This document shows positions 45,449-55,091 of a DNA stretch of 64,000 nt, in pieces (within the stretch, counting starts at the first letter, position 1; each line of letters starts with the position of its first letter). The notes under the pieces were generated by a model, which saw only the letters and a list, made by a program, of their open reading frames with translations, had not been told where the DNA came from and searched no databases. This DNA comes from Acidiferrum sp963764675 (GTDB lineage: Bacteria > Acidobacteriota > Terriglobia > Acidiferrales > UBA7541). Position numbers and translations under genes: made by a program. Location of the stretch: contig CAVXTQ010000008.1 in assembly GCA_963764675.1 (NCBI GenBank), forward strand, positions 186,001-250,000, given 5' to 3'.

Positions 45449-46792
45449 CTAGGCCACACGACGCGGACCGGTCAATGGTAAGGAAGGCCGCGAGCCGGCC
45501 ATCGATCGAATCTTGGTTGCGATGCGCGCAATACGATTCAGGAGATTTTGTTCGAGGCGGGCGATGCCAGCCGCAGCGTAGGGATCTCGTGAAGCATTGC
45601 GGACGCGCCGCAGCTTTGCGAGCGCGAGCTGTGCGAACTCAGCGGCTTGCGCGAAGTCCTTCAAGCGGCGTTCACAATAAATAGCAAGCTGCTCACAGGC
45701 ATGGATACCATCTTGCGGATTGCCCGACGACTCGGCAGCCAGTTCGCGCCATAGCAGAGCGGCACTCTCATAGTCACCGCGGCGCTTGGCGAGCAGCGCC
45801 AATTCCCGGCGGGCTTGCGGGCGGAACTCGGCGGGAAGACCCAGATCGAGCGCCTGTGCGCAGGCGGCGTGGGCGCGGCCCGAATCGCCGCGGCGTTGCA
45901 GGAAACGTGAAAGCCCAAAAAGATCCAGGCTATCCACTTCCCGGTCCCGGTAGTCTCCTACCGCAACAAGCTGGTCGATTTTGCCAACCAGGGCTGCCAA
46001 GCCTCGTAGATCCATTTGATTGTGGCGCACGACCGCGGCCAGCGGATCGACGGGGCCTCCACGAAGGTAATCGAAATAGTGCTGCGGAATCATGGCCGAG
46101 ATGACGTCATCTTCGCGATGCCAACCTAGCCGGGGCGCATCCAGCACGTGGCGCTCGAGCTCGACCAAGCGCACCGAGCCGAGGCGCAGCTTCCACAACG
46201 CTCGGGCGGGATGTAGCAAGTCGAGATGCGCGGCGAGCCGCGGCGTGGAGATCGCGCGCGTCATCGTGAAGCGGTTTTCCAGGAGCGGCCAGTCAAAGGA
46301 TTTGCCGTTGAAGGTGACCAGCACGGGCCGCTCGGCCAGGCGTGCGGCAAGCTCGTGAAGAATGGAGTGCTCTTCGGCGAAGTCGCGCATGAAGAGTTGC
46401 TCCATCTGCAATCCACCCGAATCCCACCAGGCCAAGCCAACGAGAAAAGCGTACGTTCCCGTGCCGCCCGCGAGGCCCGTCGTTTCCGTATCCAGGAAAA
46501 GCCATTTTGCGGGATCGGCGAGTGCGGCTTGCGTGCGCTTCGAGAGGGTGGCGTCGCGGGTTCGGGAGAGCAATTCCAGCGTTAGGTCGGCCGGTTCGGC
46601 AAATTCGGGTGAGGAAAACCAGTTTCGTACGGAAACATGCTCGCCGTAGTGATTTGTGGCGATGGCGGCGCCGAGAAGGCGTGCTAGAGAATCTTGTCCG
46701 TCCGGTGCACGGAGGGCTGCGGGGCGCGAAGCTGTTGCGCGAGTGGGTTTCAGCGCGGCCAGACGAGAGAATTTGTCGGACATTCCCGCCAT
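45449..46792 (-). CDS. mrfB: YprB/MrfB-type RNase H-like exonuclease
   Basis: A 447-aa protein with a DnaQ-like 3'-5' exonuclease domain. The first acidic site is FLDTETTGLAGGTGTYAF, the next is VTFNGKSFDWPLLENRF, and the fourth region has YFDYLRGG and later HNQMDLRGLAALV. The C-terminal third is helical with repeats resembling TPRs (ALDLGLPAEFRPQARREL). In Bacillus, MrfB works with the MrfA helicase in repair of mitomycin C lesions. Here mrfA is directly upstream (stop 46793 adjoins start 46792), which supports this assignment. Expression probably depends on the mrfA promoter. Confidence 0.85.
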   Translation of the reverse strand: MAGMSDKFSRLAALKPTRATASRPAALRAPDGQDSLARLLGAAIATNHYGEHVSVRNWFSSPEFAEPADLTLELLSRTRDATLSKRTQAALADPAKWLFLDTETTGLAGGTGTYAFLVGLAWWDSGGLQMEQLFMRDFAEEHSILHELAARLAERPVLVTFNGKSFDWPLLENRFTMTRAISTPRLAAHLDLLHPARALWKLRLGSVRLVELERHVLDAPRLGWHREDDVISAMIPQHYFDYLRGGPVDPLAAVVRHNQMDLRGLAALVGKIDQLVAVGDYRDREVDSLDLFGLSRFLQRRGDSGRAHAACAQALDLGLPAEFRPQARRELALLAKRRGDYESAALLWRELAAESSGNPQDGIHACEQLAIYCERRLKDFAQAAEFAQLALAKLRRVRNASRDPYAAAGIARLEQNLLNRIARIATKIRSMAGSRPSLPLTGPRRVA

Positions 46793-49247
46793 CTAGCCAC
46801 ACAGCCGATCGAGGATGGCGAGGGCTGATTCCTTCGCCCGAGGCGCAAGGTCTCCTGCCGGGCCTACGCAGGAAGGACATCCTTGCTCGCAGCCACAGCC
46901 GGCGATTAATTCGCGGGTCTTTTGCACCAGCAACTCGTGCGCGCGAAAGAGCGGCTCGGAAAAACCGATGCCACCAGGGTAGGCATCAAAAAGGTAGAGA
47001 TTCGGCTCGAAGAATTCCTTGGCGCTGGCGGAGACAGCATCCTCCATGCGCATGGGAACCAATTCATCGGACTCCGAACCCGGTGCCGGTGGGCGCTCGC
47101 CAATCGCGGTGCCTAGATCGCGGCGGTCGCACATGAGCAGCAACGTCGCCACGGACTCCAGCGCGTACAGCAGGCCAAACATGCCGCTTTGCCGCTCGCT
47201 GACGCTGTAGGGCAGCGATTCGAGCAGCGCGCGTTCCAGGGTGATCCAGTAGGACGTCGTGTGCATTTCATTCTCGGGGAGTTGCAACTCTCCCGCGCCG
47301 ATGTTTTCATTCGTGAAGAACTTGATCTTCTTGAAGCCGACGACTTGCGAGCGAACCAGGACGTCGCCGTGCGATCGCGCCGCCGGAATCTCCGGGTGCG
47401 ACTCACTGGCGCGAGCCTGCTCGGCGACCTCCAGCACACGAACCTGCGTGTAGCGAATCGCGTCGGTGTAATAGTCGGCGTCGACTTGCTTCACGTACGC
47501 TTTGCGTTCCTTGAAGTCGAGATGCTCCACTTGATATTGCTGCCCGCCGTGAAGGTAGATGGCTTTTTCGTGCACGGTGGTTAGCGCGCTGGGGTAGTCC
47601 ACTTCGCCGATGACGTTGGGCTGACCGGTGATGTCCACGATCACGAAATTATCGCTGGTGACCGAGCGCAAACTTACGGTGTCGGCAGGGTATGCCTCGT
47701 GCGTCCAGTGATAGTGCTCGCCCGCGCGGTGCAGAAAACCCGCCTCAGCCAGTCGCGCGCACAAATCGGGGACGTCCACATCGCCGAAGCGCTCGTCGTT
47801 TGCCGCGATGGGCAATTCGAACGCCGCGCACTTCAAATGATTGATCAGAATTTCGAGGTTGTCGGGCTGAATGAACGCGTGCTCCGGCGTGCTGCCAAAG
47901 AAATAATCGGGGTGGCGCACCATGAACTGATCGAGCGGCGCGGAAGACGCGACCAGCACGGCACACGAGCTACCGCTGCGCCGCCCGGCGCGGCCCGCGC
48001 GTTGCCACGTTCCGGCGATGCTGCCTGGATAGCCGGCCATCACGACGGCGTCCAGCGACCCAACGTCTATGCCCAATTCCAGAGCGCTGGTGGATACCAC
48101 GCCGCGAATGCGGCCATCGCGCAAACCGCGCTCGATTTCGCGGCGCTCGTTCGGAAGGTAACCGCCGCGATAGCCGCGTATTGTTTCTGGCTTTCCAGGT
48201 GGCTGCGGATTGGCCTGCTGAAGGTAGGTGAGCAGAAGCTCGGTGTGCAGCCGTGAATTGGCGAATACCATGGTTTGCAGATCGTGTTTCAGAAATTCCT
48301 GAGCAACGCGCGAGGACTCATTGATGATAACTGCGGCGGATGCCGAGCGCTCGATTCACTACCGGCGGATTGTAGAAGACGAACGTTTTCTCCGCTGCGG
48401 GTGCGCCGTTGGCGTTCAGCACCTCGACGTCCGCTTCGAGCAGGCGCGACGCGAGATCACCTGGATTCGCGATCGTGGCGGAGCAGCAGATGAATTGCGG
48501 CTCGCGGCCATAGAAGCGCGCGATGCGGCGGAGCCTTCGCAGCACGTTGCACAAATGGCTGCCGAAGACGCCGCGGTAGGTATGCAGCTCGTCGATCACG
48601 ATGTAGCGCAGATTCTCGAACAAGCGCGTCCAGCGCGTGTGGTGCGGCAGGATGCCGGTATGCAGCATGTCCGGGTTGGTCAGCGCGATGTGCGCCTTCT
48701 CGCGAATGGCTTTGCGGGCGTCGCTGGGTGTGTCGCCGTCATAGGTGAAGACGCCGAAGCGATTTTCCAGGCGCTGGTTCAGATCGTAGAGTTCCGCTAG
48801 CTGGTCTTGCGCGAGAGCTTTGGTGGGGAAGAGATACAGTGCGCGGCTGTCGGGATTTTCGAGGATGGCGTTGAGGATCGGCAAGTTGTAGCAGAGCGTT
48901 TTGCCCGATGCTGTGGGCGTGACAATCACCACGTTTTTTCCCGCATGCACGGATTCGGCAGCGGCGGCTTGATGGCTGTAGGGTCGGCGAATACCTTTCG
49001 CGGCGTAGGCGGCCACCAACTCATCGTGTACCCAGGCAGGGAACTCGGCCCATCGCGGCTCGCGGGCGGGGAAATGTCGGATCGCGGTCAGGATTTCGCC
49101 GTTCGTGTCGTGCTGTGAGAAGGCGTCCACGACTTCGTGGACACGAGCCAAGGCAATACCAGCGGAACTCGCATTCTGCGCGGGTGAAGCTGCGGAAGCG
49201 TTCTCCGGGGCATCGTAGGCTGGGCGCACGGCGAGCGACTTGGGCAT
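46793..49247 (-). pseudogene. mrfA: MrfA/YprA-type DEAD helicase, split by a 1-nt frameshift
   Basis: Two frames together encode a full ~815-aa DNA helicase. The first (48318-49247) holds motif I PTASGKT, Ia LFPTKALAQDQ, II VIDELHTY and III CSATIANP. The second (46793 to about 48317) holds VFANSRLHTELL, the motif VI-region RAGRAGRRSGS, the DUF1998 domain and the cysteine cluster CGCEQGCPSC. The join falls at about 48325-48328, where one extra base in the reading strand turns SYINESS into SYHQ-stop. Either a recent inactivating mutation or a sequencing error. It lies upstream of mrfB. Confidence 0.85.
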
Positions 49248-49367
49248 AAGGAAAATCTCCGGTAATTCGCTTTTTGTTCGCTCAGGCTAGCATGTGGCTC
49301 GCGCAGGTGCAACAGACTTCTGCGAGCGCATTTGTCGCAAAGGTAGCGCCCCGCGCGACAGGGCAAT

Positions 49368-50561
49368 TTAATGGCGTAAGCGCAGGATCATCACGGCGCC
49401 CAGGAGGAAAAGCACCGCCGAAGTTGCAAATGCCGCCTGGACGGAGAAGGCGCTCCACAGGAATCCGACCATGAGGCTCGACACAAAATCGCCGCCAGCG
49501 TTTATCGCGGCGAGCGTGCCGAAGGCGATGCCGTGCTGCTCCTTGGGCACCAGTTCAGCAGCGACGGAGTCTTCCAGGGCCTCCTCCGTGCCAACATACA
49601 GGCCCGCGAGTGCGCAGATAAACGCCAGAAGCGGCAGCGAATGCGTCTCGGTGCACAGCAGGATCGCCGTCACGACTGCCAGCCCATAACCCGCAGCAAG
49701 AACGAACTTGCGCTGCGGGACATGATCGCTCAGCCAGCCGCTCAGATATGCTGACGCCGCATAGAAACCGTTGTGGAGCGTATAGAGCGCCACGGCGAGG
49801 CTCGCAGCGCGTGCCACTCCGTGCTCGGGAGCGAGCATGCGCGAAGCGTAGAGGATCAACATCGTGTGCGAGAAATCCCCAGCGCCAAAAACGCCCACGC
49901 CGGCGAGGAAACGCCGGAACGGTATCGGCAAAGCGCGGAGTCCGGTGACGAAAGAGTGTTTCGGGCGCGCAGAAATCGGCCGTTCGCGCACCAGCAGCCA
50001 GAACGACGCGACGGCAATCAGGCCGGGCACCAGCGTCCAGAGAAAAACTTTGCGGTAGGAGTGATGCGTCTGTTCCAACAGCCAGAGCGCGGTCAGCGGG
50101 CCCGCGATGGCGCCCACGGTGTCCATCAACCGCTCGAAACCGAAGGCCCGGCCATACGCGCCTGGAGGGACGTCTGCGGCAAGCAACGCTTTCTTGGCGG
50201 GTGAGCGCACGCCTCGGCCCAGCCAAGCCAGCACCCGGCCGAACAGGATGTGGTAGGCGTGCGTAGCGAATGCGAAGGATCCCGTCGCCAGCGCGGTAAA
50301 CGCATAACCGAAGGTCGCCAACGGTTTGCGGCGAGCCAGGCGGTCTGTGTAGTGGCCCGCAGTGAGCTTGGTGAAACTCGAAAGGCCGTCGGCGATGCCT
50401 TCGATTGCACCGAGCCAGGCCGGCCCAGCGCCAATCGCCGCAAGAAACGCAGGCAGCACCGCCGTCGCCGTCTCGTGGCTCCAATCGCTGAACAAGCTGG
50501 TTAGTCCGACGCCAAGGACGGTTCGATTGAGCCAGGACTTGTTCTCTGTGCTTTCCGGCAT
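49368..50561 (-). CDS. MFS transporter
   Basis: A 397-aa major facilitator with 11-12 TM helices. The N-terminal half contains the loop 2-3 motif region (TDRLARRKPLATFGY) and a GRVLAWLGRGVRSPAKKALL stretch. The second half has a similar loop (GWLSDHVPQRKFVLAAGYG). It is the third gene after the fluoride riboswitch, 55 bp beyond the DUF190 gene, so it may be under the same control, though its substrate is unknown. It may be an exporter of a toxic solute. Confidence 0.85.
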   Translation of the reverse strand: MPESTENKSWLNRTVLGVGLTSLFSDWSHETATAVLPAFLAAIGAGPAWLGAIEGIADGLSSFTKLTAGHYTDRLARRKPLATFGYAFTALATGSFAFATHAYHILFGRVLAWLGRGVRSPAKKALLAADVPPGAYGRAFGFERLMDTVGAIAGPLTALWLLEQTHHSYRKVFLWTLVPGLIAVASFWLLVRERPISARPKHSFVTGLRALPIPFRRFLAGVGVFGAGDFSHTMLILYASRMLAPEHGVARAASLAVALYTLHNGFYAASAYLSGWLSDHVPQRKFVLAAGYGLAVVTAILLCTETHSLPLLAFICALAGLYVGTEEALEDSVAAELVPKEQHGIAFGTLAAINAGGDFVSSLMVGFLWSAFSVQAAFATSAVLFLLGAVMILRLRH

Positions 50562-50616
50562 TCTGGTCGTATGTTCGCCTTGGGAAGTTAAATGCGGGAT
50601 TAGAGTACGTGTGCAG

Positions 50617-50964
50617 TCACTTTTTCGCAGCGCGATAGAGAATCACGCGCACTTTTTCAAGAGTGATCAGGCCGCCCTCAACCATCTCGTCGAGGCGTGG
50701 CAGAAGTTTCTCGATGCGTTCCGAGAACTCTACGATTTCCAGAATGATGGGCAAGTCCTGCGACAGCCGAAGCAGCTTGTCCGTGTGGTAGATGCTCGAT
50801 CCGCCGTAGCCTGCCACGCCGCGCAGAACCGTCACACCCGAGAATCCTTCTTTCCGAAGCATTTCGACGATGGCTTCGTACAGCGGTTTGCCATGCCACT
50901 TGTCGGACTCGCCGATGTGGATGCGCATCAGGGTACGCTCGCCTTCAAATTTGTCGTGGGTCAT
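50617..50964 (-). CDS. DUF190 protein, fluoride-operon partner
   Basis: A 115-aa PII-like fold protein of the DUF190 family. Typical text is LMRIHIGESDKW followed by GFSGVTVLRGVAGYGG and LPIILEIVEF. DUF190 genes are frequently next to crcB and are thought to modulate its activity by ligand binding. Here it starts 9 bp after the crcB stop, in an operon behind the fluoride riboswitch. Confidence 0.9.
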   Translation of the reverse strand: MTHDKFEGERTLMRIHIGESDKWHGKPLYEAIVEMLRKEGFSGVTVLRGVAGYGGSSIYHTDKLLRLSQDLPIILEIVEFSERIEKLLPRLDEMVEGGLITLEKVRVILYRAAKK

Positions 50965-50973
50965 ACGTAGCTC

Positions 50974-51345
50974 CTAAAACCGATTGGCCAGGCGAATCCC
51001 GGCTACCGACAAAAGCAAGCCGGCCACGACGCTCGCAGAAACATACGCTGTGGCCGGTAACCATTCGCCGTCTTCGAGCATTTTCGCCGTCTCCCAGCCG
51101 AAACTGGAGAAGGTCGTGTACCCACCGAAGAAGCCGACCGCGATGGCCACGCGCCAATCGGGCGAAATGACCATTCGATTCAAAGTGAACTGGCCGATCA
51201 GTCCCAGCAGAAAGCAGCCAGACAGATTGATCAGCAGCGTACCGTAGGGAAATGTACCGCCGGTGCGCACTTGGACCAAGCCCTGAAGGCCATAGCGGGC
51301 TAGCGTTCCGATGGCTCCGAAAACCGCAATCAATGTCAGACGCAA
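50974..51345 (-). CDS. crcB: Fluoride ion channel CrcB/Fluc
   Basis: A 123-aa four-TM protein of the Fluc family, a dimeric dual-topology channel that exports F-. Conserved motifs include FGAIGTLARYGL (GxxG-x3-RY), INLSGCFLLGL (the pore Asn), and GGYTTFSSFGWE with the phenylalanine/threonine track. Length is normal (about 125). It is the first coding gene after a fluoride riboswitch at 51457-51516, so it is very likely fluoride induced. Confidence 0.95.
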   Translation of the reverse strand: MRLTLIAVFGAIGTLARYGLQGLVQVRTGGTFPYGTLLINLSGCFLLGLIGQFTLNRMVISPDWRVAIAVGFFGGYTTFSSFGWETAKMLEDGEWLPATAYVSASVVAGLLLSVAGIRLANRF

Positions 51346-51429
51346 GTTTGCTCCGATCCGCCATGCCTAGACACGCATTTGAGCGCGTCTCAAATCGGCG
51401 GTAAGAATTATTGTTGCCTGACCGCTAAA

Positions 51430-51464
51430 CAAAAAACTCCTGGCGCCGCCCGGCAGCCAGGAGT
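51430..51464 (-). terminator. Fluoride riboswitch expression-platform terminator
   Basis: On the minus strand ACTCCTGGC (51464-51456) pairs with GCCAGGAGT (51444-51436) around a GC-rich loop and is followed by six T (51436-51431). Its 5' arm overlaps the aptamer's ACTCC, needed for the pseudoknot, so fluoride binding prevents the terminator. Confidence 0.88.
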
Positions 51465-51516
51465 CATCAGTCCCGAAGATTTCTCCGGAACGGTTATGGC
51501 GAACTCCATCGCCTTC
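51457..51516 (-). promoter_or_regulatory. Fluoride riboswitch (crcB motif)
   Basis: On the minus strand the aptamer starts with GGCGATGGAGTTCGCC (51513-51498), continues with ATAACC, and ends CTGATGACTCCTGG (51470-51457). GGAGT in the first part can pair with ACTCC in the last part to give the pseudoknot typical of the family, and GATGACTCCT is the conserved tail. A terminator begins inside the tail. It controls crcB, the DUF190 gene and probably the MFS transporter. Confidence 0.93.
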
Positions 51517-51604
51517 CATTGGATATCGTCAAATAGTGTATCCGCGTCATTTCCTCCAAACAATAGAGGAGTGCGAGAGGATTGCGCCTTTCATACCGCG
51601 GGCT

Positions 51605-53839
51605 TCAGAAGTGGAAGCGGTAGCGCACTTGGACGAAGATTTCGCGCGGATTCAGATAATGCGTTCCGCCGAAGGTAAAGCTGTTGTCGAGCAGCACGCG
51701 CCGGTTCGCCACGTTGATACCCTGAACGCTGACGGAGAAGCTTTCGCCGAAGCTCTTGCCAAGCGAAAGGTCAAACGTCGTGTGCGGCTGCAGGTGGTCG
51801 TTGGGGTCCGGCGGCGAATTGCCGTTCGTGAAGCCGGAAGCATACGAAACATCCGTTGAGACGTAGGAACGCCAGGGCAGCGTGTACTGCCCTCCGAAGT
51901 GCAAGGTATTCCGTTGGTCGTGGTCCAGAAGGCCGAATCCGTTTCCGAAGGAGAAGTTCGTGAGGCCCCCGTTGATGTCGCCGAAGCCGAGCGCAAGCTG
52001 ATTCGAATAGGTCAAGTACACCTGCGCGCGATTCTTGATGCGCGGCGAGCGCAGCGTCAGCTCCCAGCCGTTGATGCGCGCGCCCTGAATGGTGATCGGG
52101 AAAAACACGTCGGAATTATTCAGATTGTTATGATCGAAGAAGTTTTTCGCGCGCATGAGAAAGTTATCCGCGTCGATGATCCAGCCGCGGAAGGGAATCG
52201 TAACCCCGAACTGGTGCTCTTCGTCGCGCTCGCCGCGGAGAGGCACGAATCCGAGATTCTGATTGTTGACGAATTGCAGAAGCGGACCGGACACGGTGAT
52301 CAGCGGCGGAGCTTGATAGAAGTGGCCGTAAAAGCCACGGAAAACCCAGTTCAGCTTGGGGATGCGGACGGAGGCGCCCACACGCGGGCTGGTCGCATTT
52401 TCCACCACGCCGCCGGAGAAATGCGTTTGGCGAATGCCCGCATTCAAAGTGAGCCACGACGTTGCCTTGAACTGGTCCTCGGCATAGACCGCCATCAGTC
52501 CGCCATCGGGATGCTCGATGTCGGGAGGATCGAGATTGGGCGCGCTGTGGTCGTTGTAAATCAGGCCGAAAAGTTGACGGTCTTGTTGCGCGAAACCGTA
52601 AAGGCCCGCACGAAAATTATTGTGGTCCTTCACCCAGGCAATGGTTGCTTGGCCGCCTTCGTACTTCGAAGAGCGGTCTTCGGTCGTCGAACTCGGAAGA
52701 TCGAGCGGGCTGGCATGGTAGTCCGCACTGTTGAAGTGGAAGAACGGCGAGACGCTAAGCACCAGCCCCGGGCTGAACGTGCGCACCCAGGAGAAGGTCA
52801 CGAACGAATCGTTCTCGCGGTTCGCGTCTTTCAAAAACTGGCCCTGCGTAGCAGGGTCGTTCGGATCGAAGGGGACCTGGTAGAAGTCGCGCCTGACCTG
52901 AGCCACGAAGCGCAGTTGGTCCGAAGAGTCCACGTTGTAGATCAGTGACGTAAATCCCCCGATCCCGTTCGCCGCGTCGTGAATCACCGCCGACGTCGGC
53001 GTCTCCAGCCCCAGGTTGGTGCGATTGCCGGTCAGGCTGGCGTAGTAGGCGAAACGGTTAGTGTGACCCCCGAAGTTGAGCTGGTCGTCGGTTTGGTAGA
53101 AATTGCCCATGCCGAGCACCAGTTCGGCCTCATTGTTGCGCTCGAAACCTGTCCGCGGTGCCACGTTGAATACGCCATAGGTCCGGTCGCCGTAGTCTGC
53201 CGAGTAGCTCCCGCGCTGCATTTCCACCGTATCGATGTCTTTGGGATCGATTTGTGGGCCCAGGTTGCTGGCGATGTTCGTGTTGGGGATGGGAACTCCG
53301 TCGATCAACCAGCTCACCTGGTGCCCCCCGCGGACGTGCAGTTGGTCGTGGGTGACGTACGATCCCGGGACATAGTTCGTGATCATCGCCTGGCTGTTCG
53401 CGCGCGCTGCGCCTGGCGTCTGCGCAATCTCGAGGCGATCCACCAGCGTGGTCGGCGTTACCGACTCGCCTTGCGCCGGGCCAGCTTCGGCCGAGACGGT
53501 GACGGATTGGTTTTGCGTGGCAAGCTGCAACTCGAAGTGCAGAATCGGCGCCGTGCCGGAAAGAACGGTGACGGCCTGCTGTCCTTCGGCAAAAGCCGCC
53601 TGCGATACGGTCACGGTGTATTCGCCGAGCGGAACCGTGTCGAAGCGGAATTGGCCTTCCGCGTCGGTTTGTATCGTTTGGTTGTAATCGGACGACGTCG
53701 CTTTCAGGATGACCTTTGCATCGGATACCGGACGATGCTGCGGGTCGTGTACGATTCCGCGTACGGTTCCGAAGATGGTCCCGAACGCGGCACTCCCCAA
53801 GAAAAGCAGAACGGCAAACAACTTCAACACGCGCTGCAT
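51605..53839 (-). CDS. TonB-dependent receptor with carboxypeptidase-regulatory domain
   Basis: A 744-aa outer-membrane receptor. A signal peptide (MQRVLKLFAVLLFLGSAAFG) and a CarboxypepD_reg-like domain (GTVRGIVHDPQHRPVSDAKV) are followed by a plug (QLHVRGGHQVSWLIDGVPI, then DIDTVEMQRGSYSADYGDR) and a beta-barrel ending in YRFHF. Compared with Oar-like receptors of more than 1000 aa it is short and closer to siderophore/metal receptor size. The Cys/His-rich exported gene 88 bp upstream on the same strand suggests metal uptake (copper or similar), by inference. Confidence 0.92.
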   Translation of the reverse strand: MQRVLKLFAVLLFLGSAAFGTIFGTVRGIVHDPQHRPVSDAKVILKATSSDYNQTIQTDAEGQFRFDTVPLGEYTVTVSQAAFAEGQQAVTVLSGTAPILHFELQLATQNQSVTVSAEAGPAQGESVTPTTLVDRLEIAQTPGAARANSQAMITNYVPGSYVTHDQLHVRGGHQVSWLIDGVPIPNTNIASNLGPQIDPKDIDTVEMQRGSYSADYGDRTYGVFNVAPRTGFERNNEAELVLGMGNFYQTDDQLNFGGHTNRFAYYASLTGNRTNLGLETPTSAVIHDAANGIGGFTSLIYNVDSSDQLRFVAQVRRDFYQVPFDPNDPATQGQFLKDANRENDSFVTFSWVRTFSPGLVLSVSPFFHFNSADYHASPLDLPSSTTEDRSSKYEGGQATIAWVKDHNNFRAGLYGFAQQDRQLFGLIYNDHSAPNLDPPDIEHPDGGLMAVYAEDQFKATSWLTLNAGIRQTHFSGGVVENATSPRVGASVRIPKLNWVFRGFYGHFYQAPPLITVSGPLLQFVNNQNLGFVPLRGERDEEHQFGVTIPFRGWIIDADNFLMRAKNFFDHNNLNNSDVFFPITIQGARINGWELTLRSPRIKNRAQVYLTYSNQLALGFGDINGGLTNFSFGNGFGLLDHDQRNTLHFGGQYTLPWRSYVSTDVSYASGFTNGNSPPDPNDHLQPHTTFDLSLGKSFGESFSVSVQGINVANRRVLLDNSFTFGGTHYLNPREIFVQVRYRFHF

Positions 53840-53927
53840 GGAATCTTTTTCTCCTCGCGTGAAACGCGCGCGCGATATCGGATCGCGGCTAGGTTGAATT
53901 GCGGTGCTTTAGAGGAGAGGGCGGTCC

Positions 53928-54356
53928 TCAGAGGGCCGCGGCGGCAATGCGAGGAGGGGGCGACAAAGGCTCGGTGGAGCGAGGAATCTCAACGAAAGGC
54001 GGCGCATCATCGGCGCGGGTGACCAACATCGAAGTCGATGCAAAGACCACGTGCGGCAAAACAAACGCCACTGCTGTCACCACAGGCTTATCCGGGTCCT
54101 GGCAGCAAGACATCGAGCAGTTGCTCACGCCGCTCATCTCGTGCCCGCAGTCCATATCTCCCGACGTTTTGGAAGCCGGATGCTCTGCCGCCGTTTGATG
54201 ATGGTGCCGGGGAATATTGCAGTGGTCGCCAGTGCAGCATGCCATCGCGTGGCTCGCCCAGGCCGCACCCGCAAGCGGCCCATAGATCAGCGCAGCGGCT
54301 AGCAAACACGCGTAGGCGGCGAAAAGTCGGCGGCGATCTCGGGTTGGACGATTCAC
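53928..54356 (-). CDS. Exported Cys/His-rich protein upstream of TonB receptor
   Basis: A 142-aa protein. An N-terminal hydrophobic segment (LFAAYACLLAAALIYGPLAGAA) is followed by a metal-binding-like patch: CCTGDHCNIPRHHHQ, then DMDCGHEMSGVSNCSMSCC, giving eight Cys and many His and Met. A second hydrophobic stretch (VVTAVAFVLPHVVFAS) follows. It is co-oriented with the receptor gene (88 bp gap), so probably in one operon. Copper or other soft-metal binding fits the composition. No family name is known to me. Confidence 0.75.
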   Translation of the reverse strand: MNRPTRDRRRLFAAYACLLAAALIYGPLAGAAWASHAMACCTGDHCNIPRHHHQTAAEHPASKTSGDMDCGHEMSGVSNCSMSCCQDPDKPVVTAVAFVLPHVVFASTSMLVTRADDAPPFVEIPRSTEPLSPPPRIAAAAL

Positions 54357-54550
54357 TCAGTATCTCGGCTACCAGAAATGATAGCCCATCTTGGAGGGGC
54401 TCGGCGGGAAAAGATGTCGGCGATTTGTAATTTCTGACGCCAAATGCTGGCTGGTTGGCGCCCCCCCGGCGAGATCTCGCGGCGCCGAACTATGTCGCTA
54501 TCTTTCTCTCTCGGCTTGACTTGCGGCCATGCCCATCGCAGACTCGCGGT

Positions 54551-54950
54551 ATGGCTCACACTTATATGCTCTTTGATTTCGGTGCCGACGAGGACAAGGC
54601 GCAGCAAGCGCGCCACAAACTCGAAAGCTGGAAACAAGCTTTTCGTCTCGACAAGAAATTACAGTTCAAATTCGACCGCGGCGAAAGCCCCGCGCCTGAA
54701 GCAACGGACAAACTGGAGAAGCCGAAGTCCGAAGGGAAAAGCAAAAAGCGGCGACTCCCCGAGCGACAAGAACGGCGATGTGAAACTCCTGGTACGTCTG
54801 TACTTCTCGGGGCATGAGAAGCTATCCGAACAGCGATGGTTCAAGCGCATCCCTTCCGAAGAACCGTTCAAAGGGGCTGCGCCCAAGGTGATTCAAGAAG
54901 GCGAAGCCGAATTTCCTGAAGTTCTGGCGCAGTTCGATCGTTTGGATTAG
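54551..54950 (+). pseudogene. Hypothetical protein with apparent +1 frameshift
   Basis: The frame from ATG 54551 (MAHTYMLFDFGADEDKAQQ) runs for about 65 residues, then the coding text continues in the next frame (SGDSPSDKNGDVKLLVRLYF, to EVLAQFDRLD, stop at 54950). The join lies near the run of five A at 54743-54747; removing one A restores a single ~132-aa frame. It could be a real mutation, a polymerase slip or a sequencing error. The product is charged and soluble; no family recognised. Confidence 0.55.
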
Positions 54951-55091
54951 GTTCCCGGGCGCATCAGGCGCCCACCTGAGGATACGGACAGAGCAATTCG
55001 CGGCACGGATTGACGCAGGCGGGCCATGTTTTAGTTATAATTGAGCTTCCACAAGGGTAGCTATCTCCACTCCTAAACGAGGGCAGACGGA

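Noticed and set aside
55010..55041. TTGACG/TATAAT as a firm promoter of the E1 gene
   Set aside because: The spacer is 20 bp, outside the usual 16-18, so it is mentioned only as weak.
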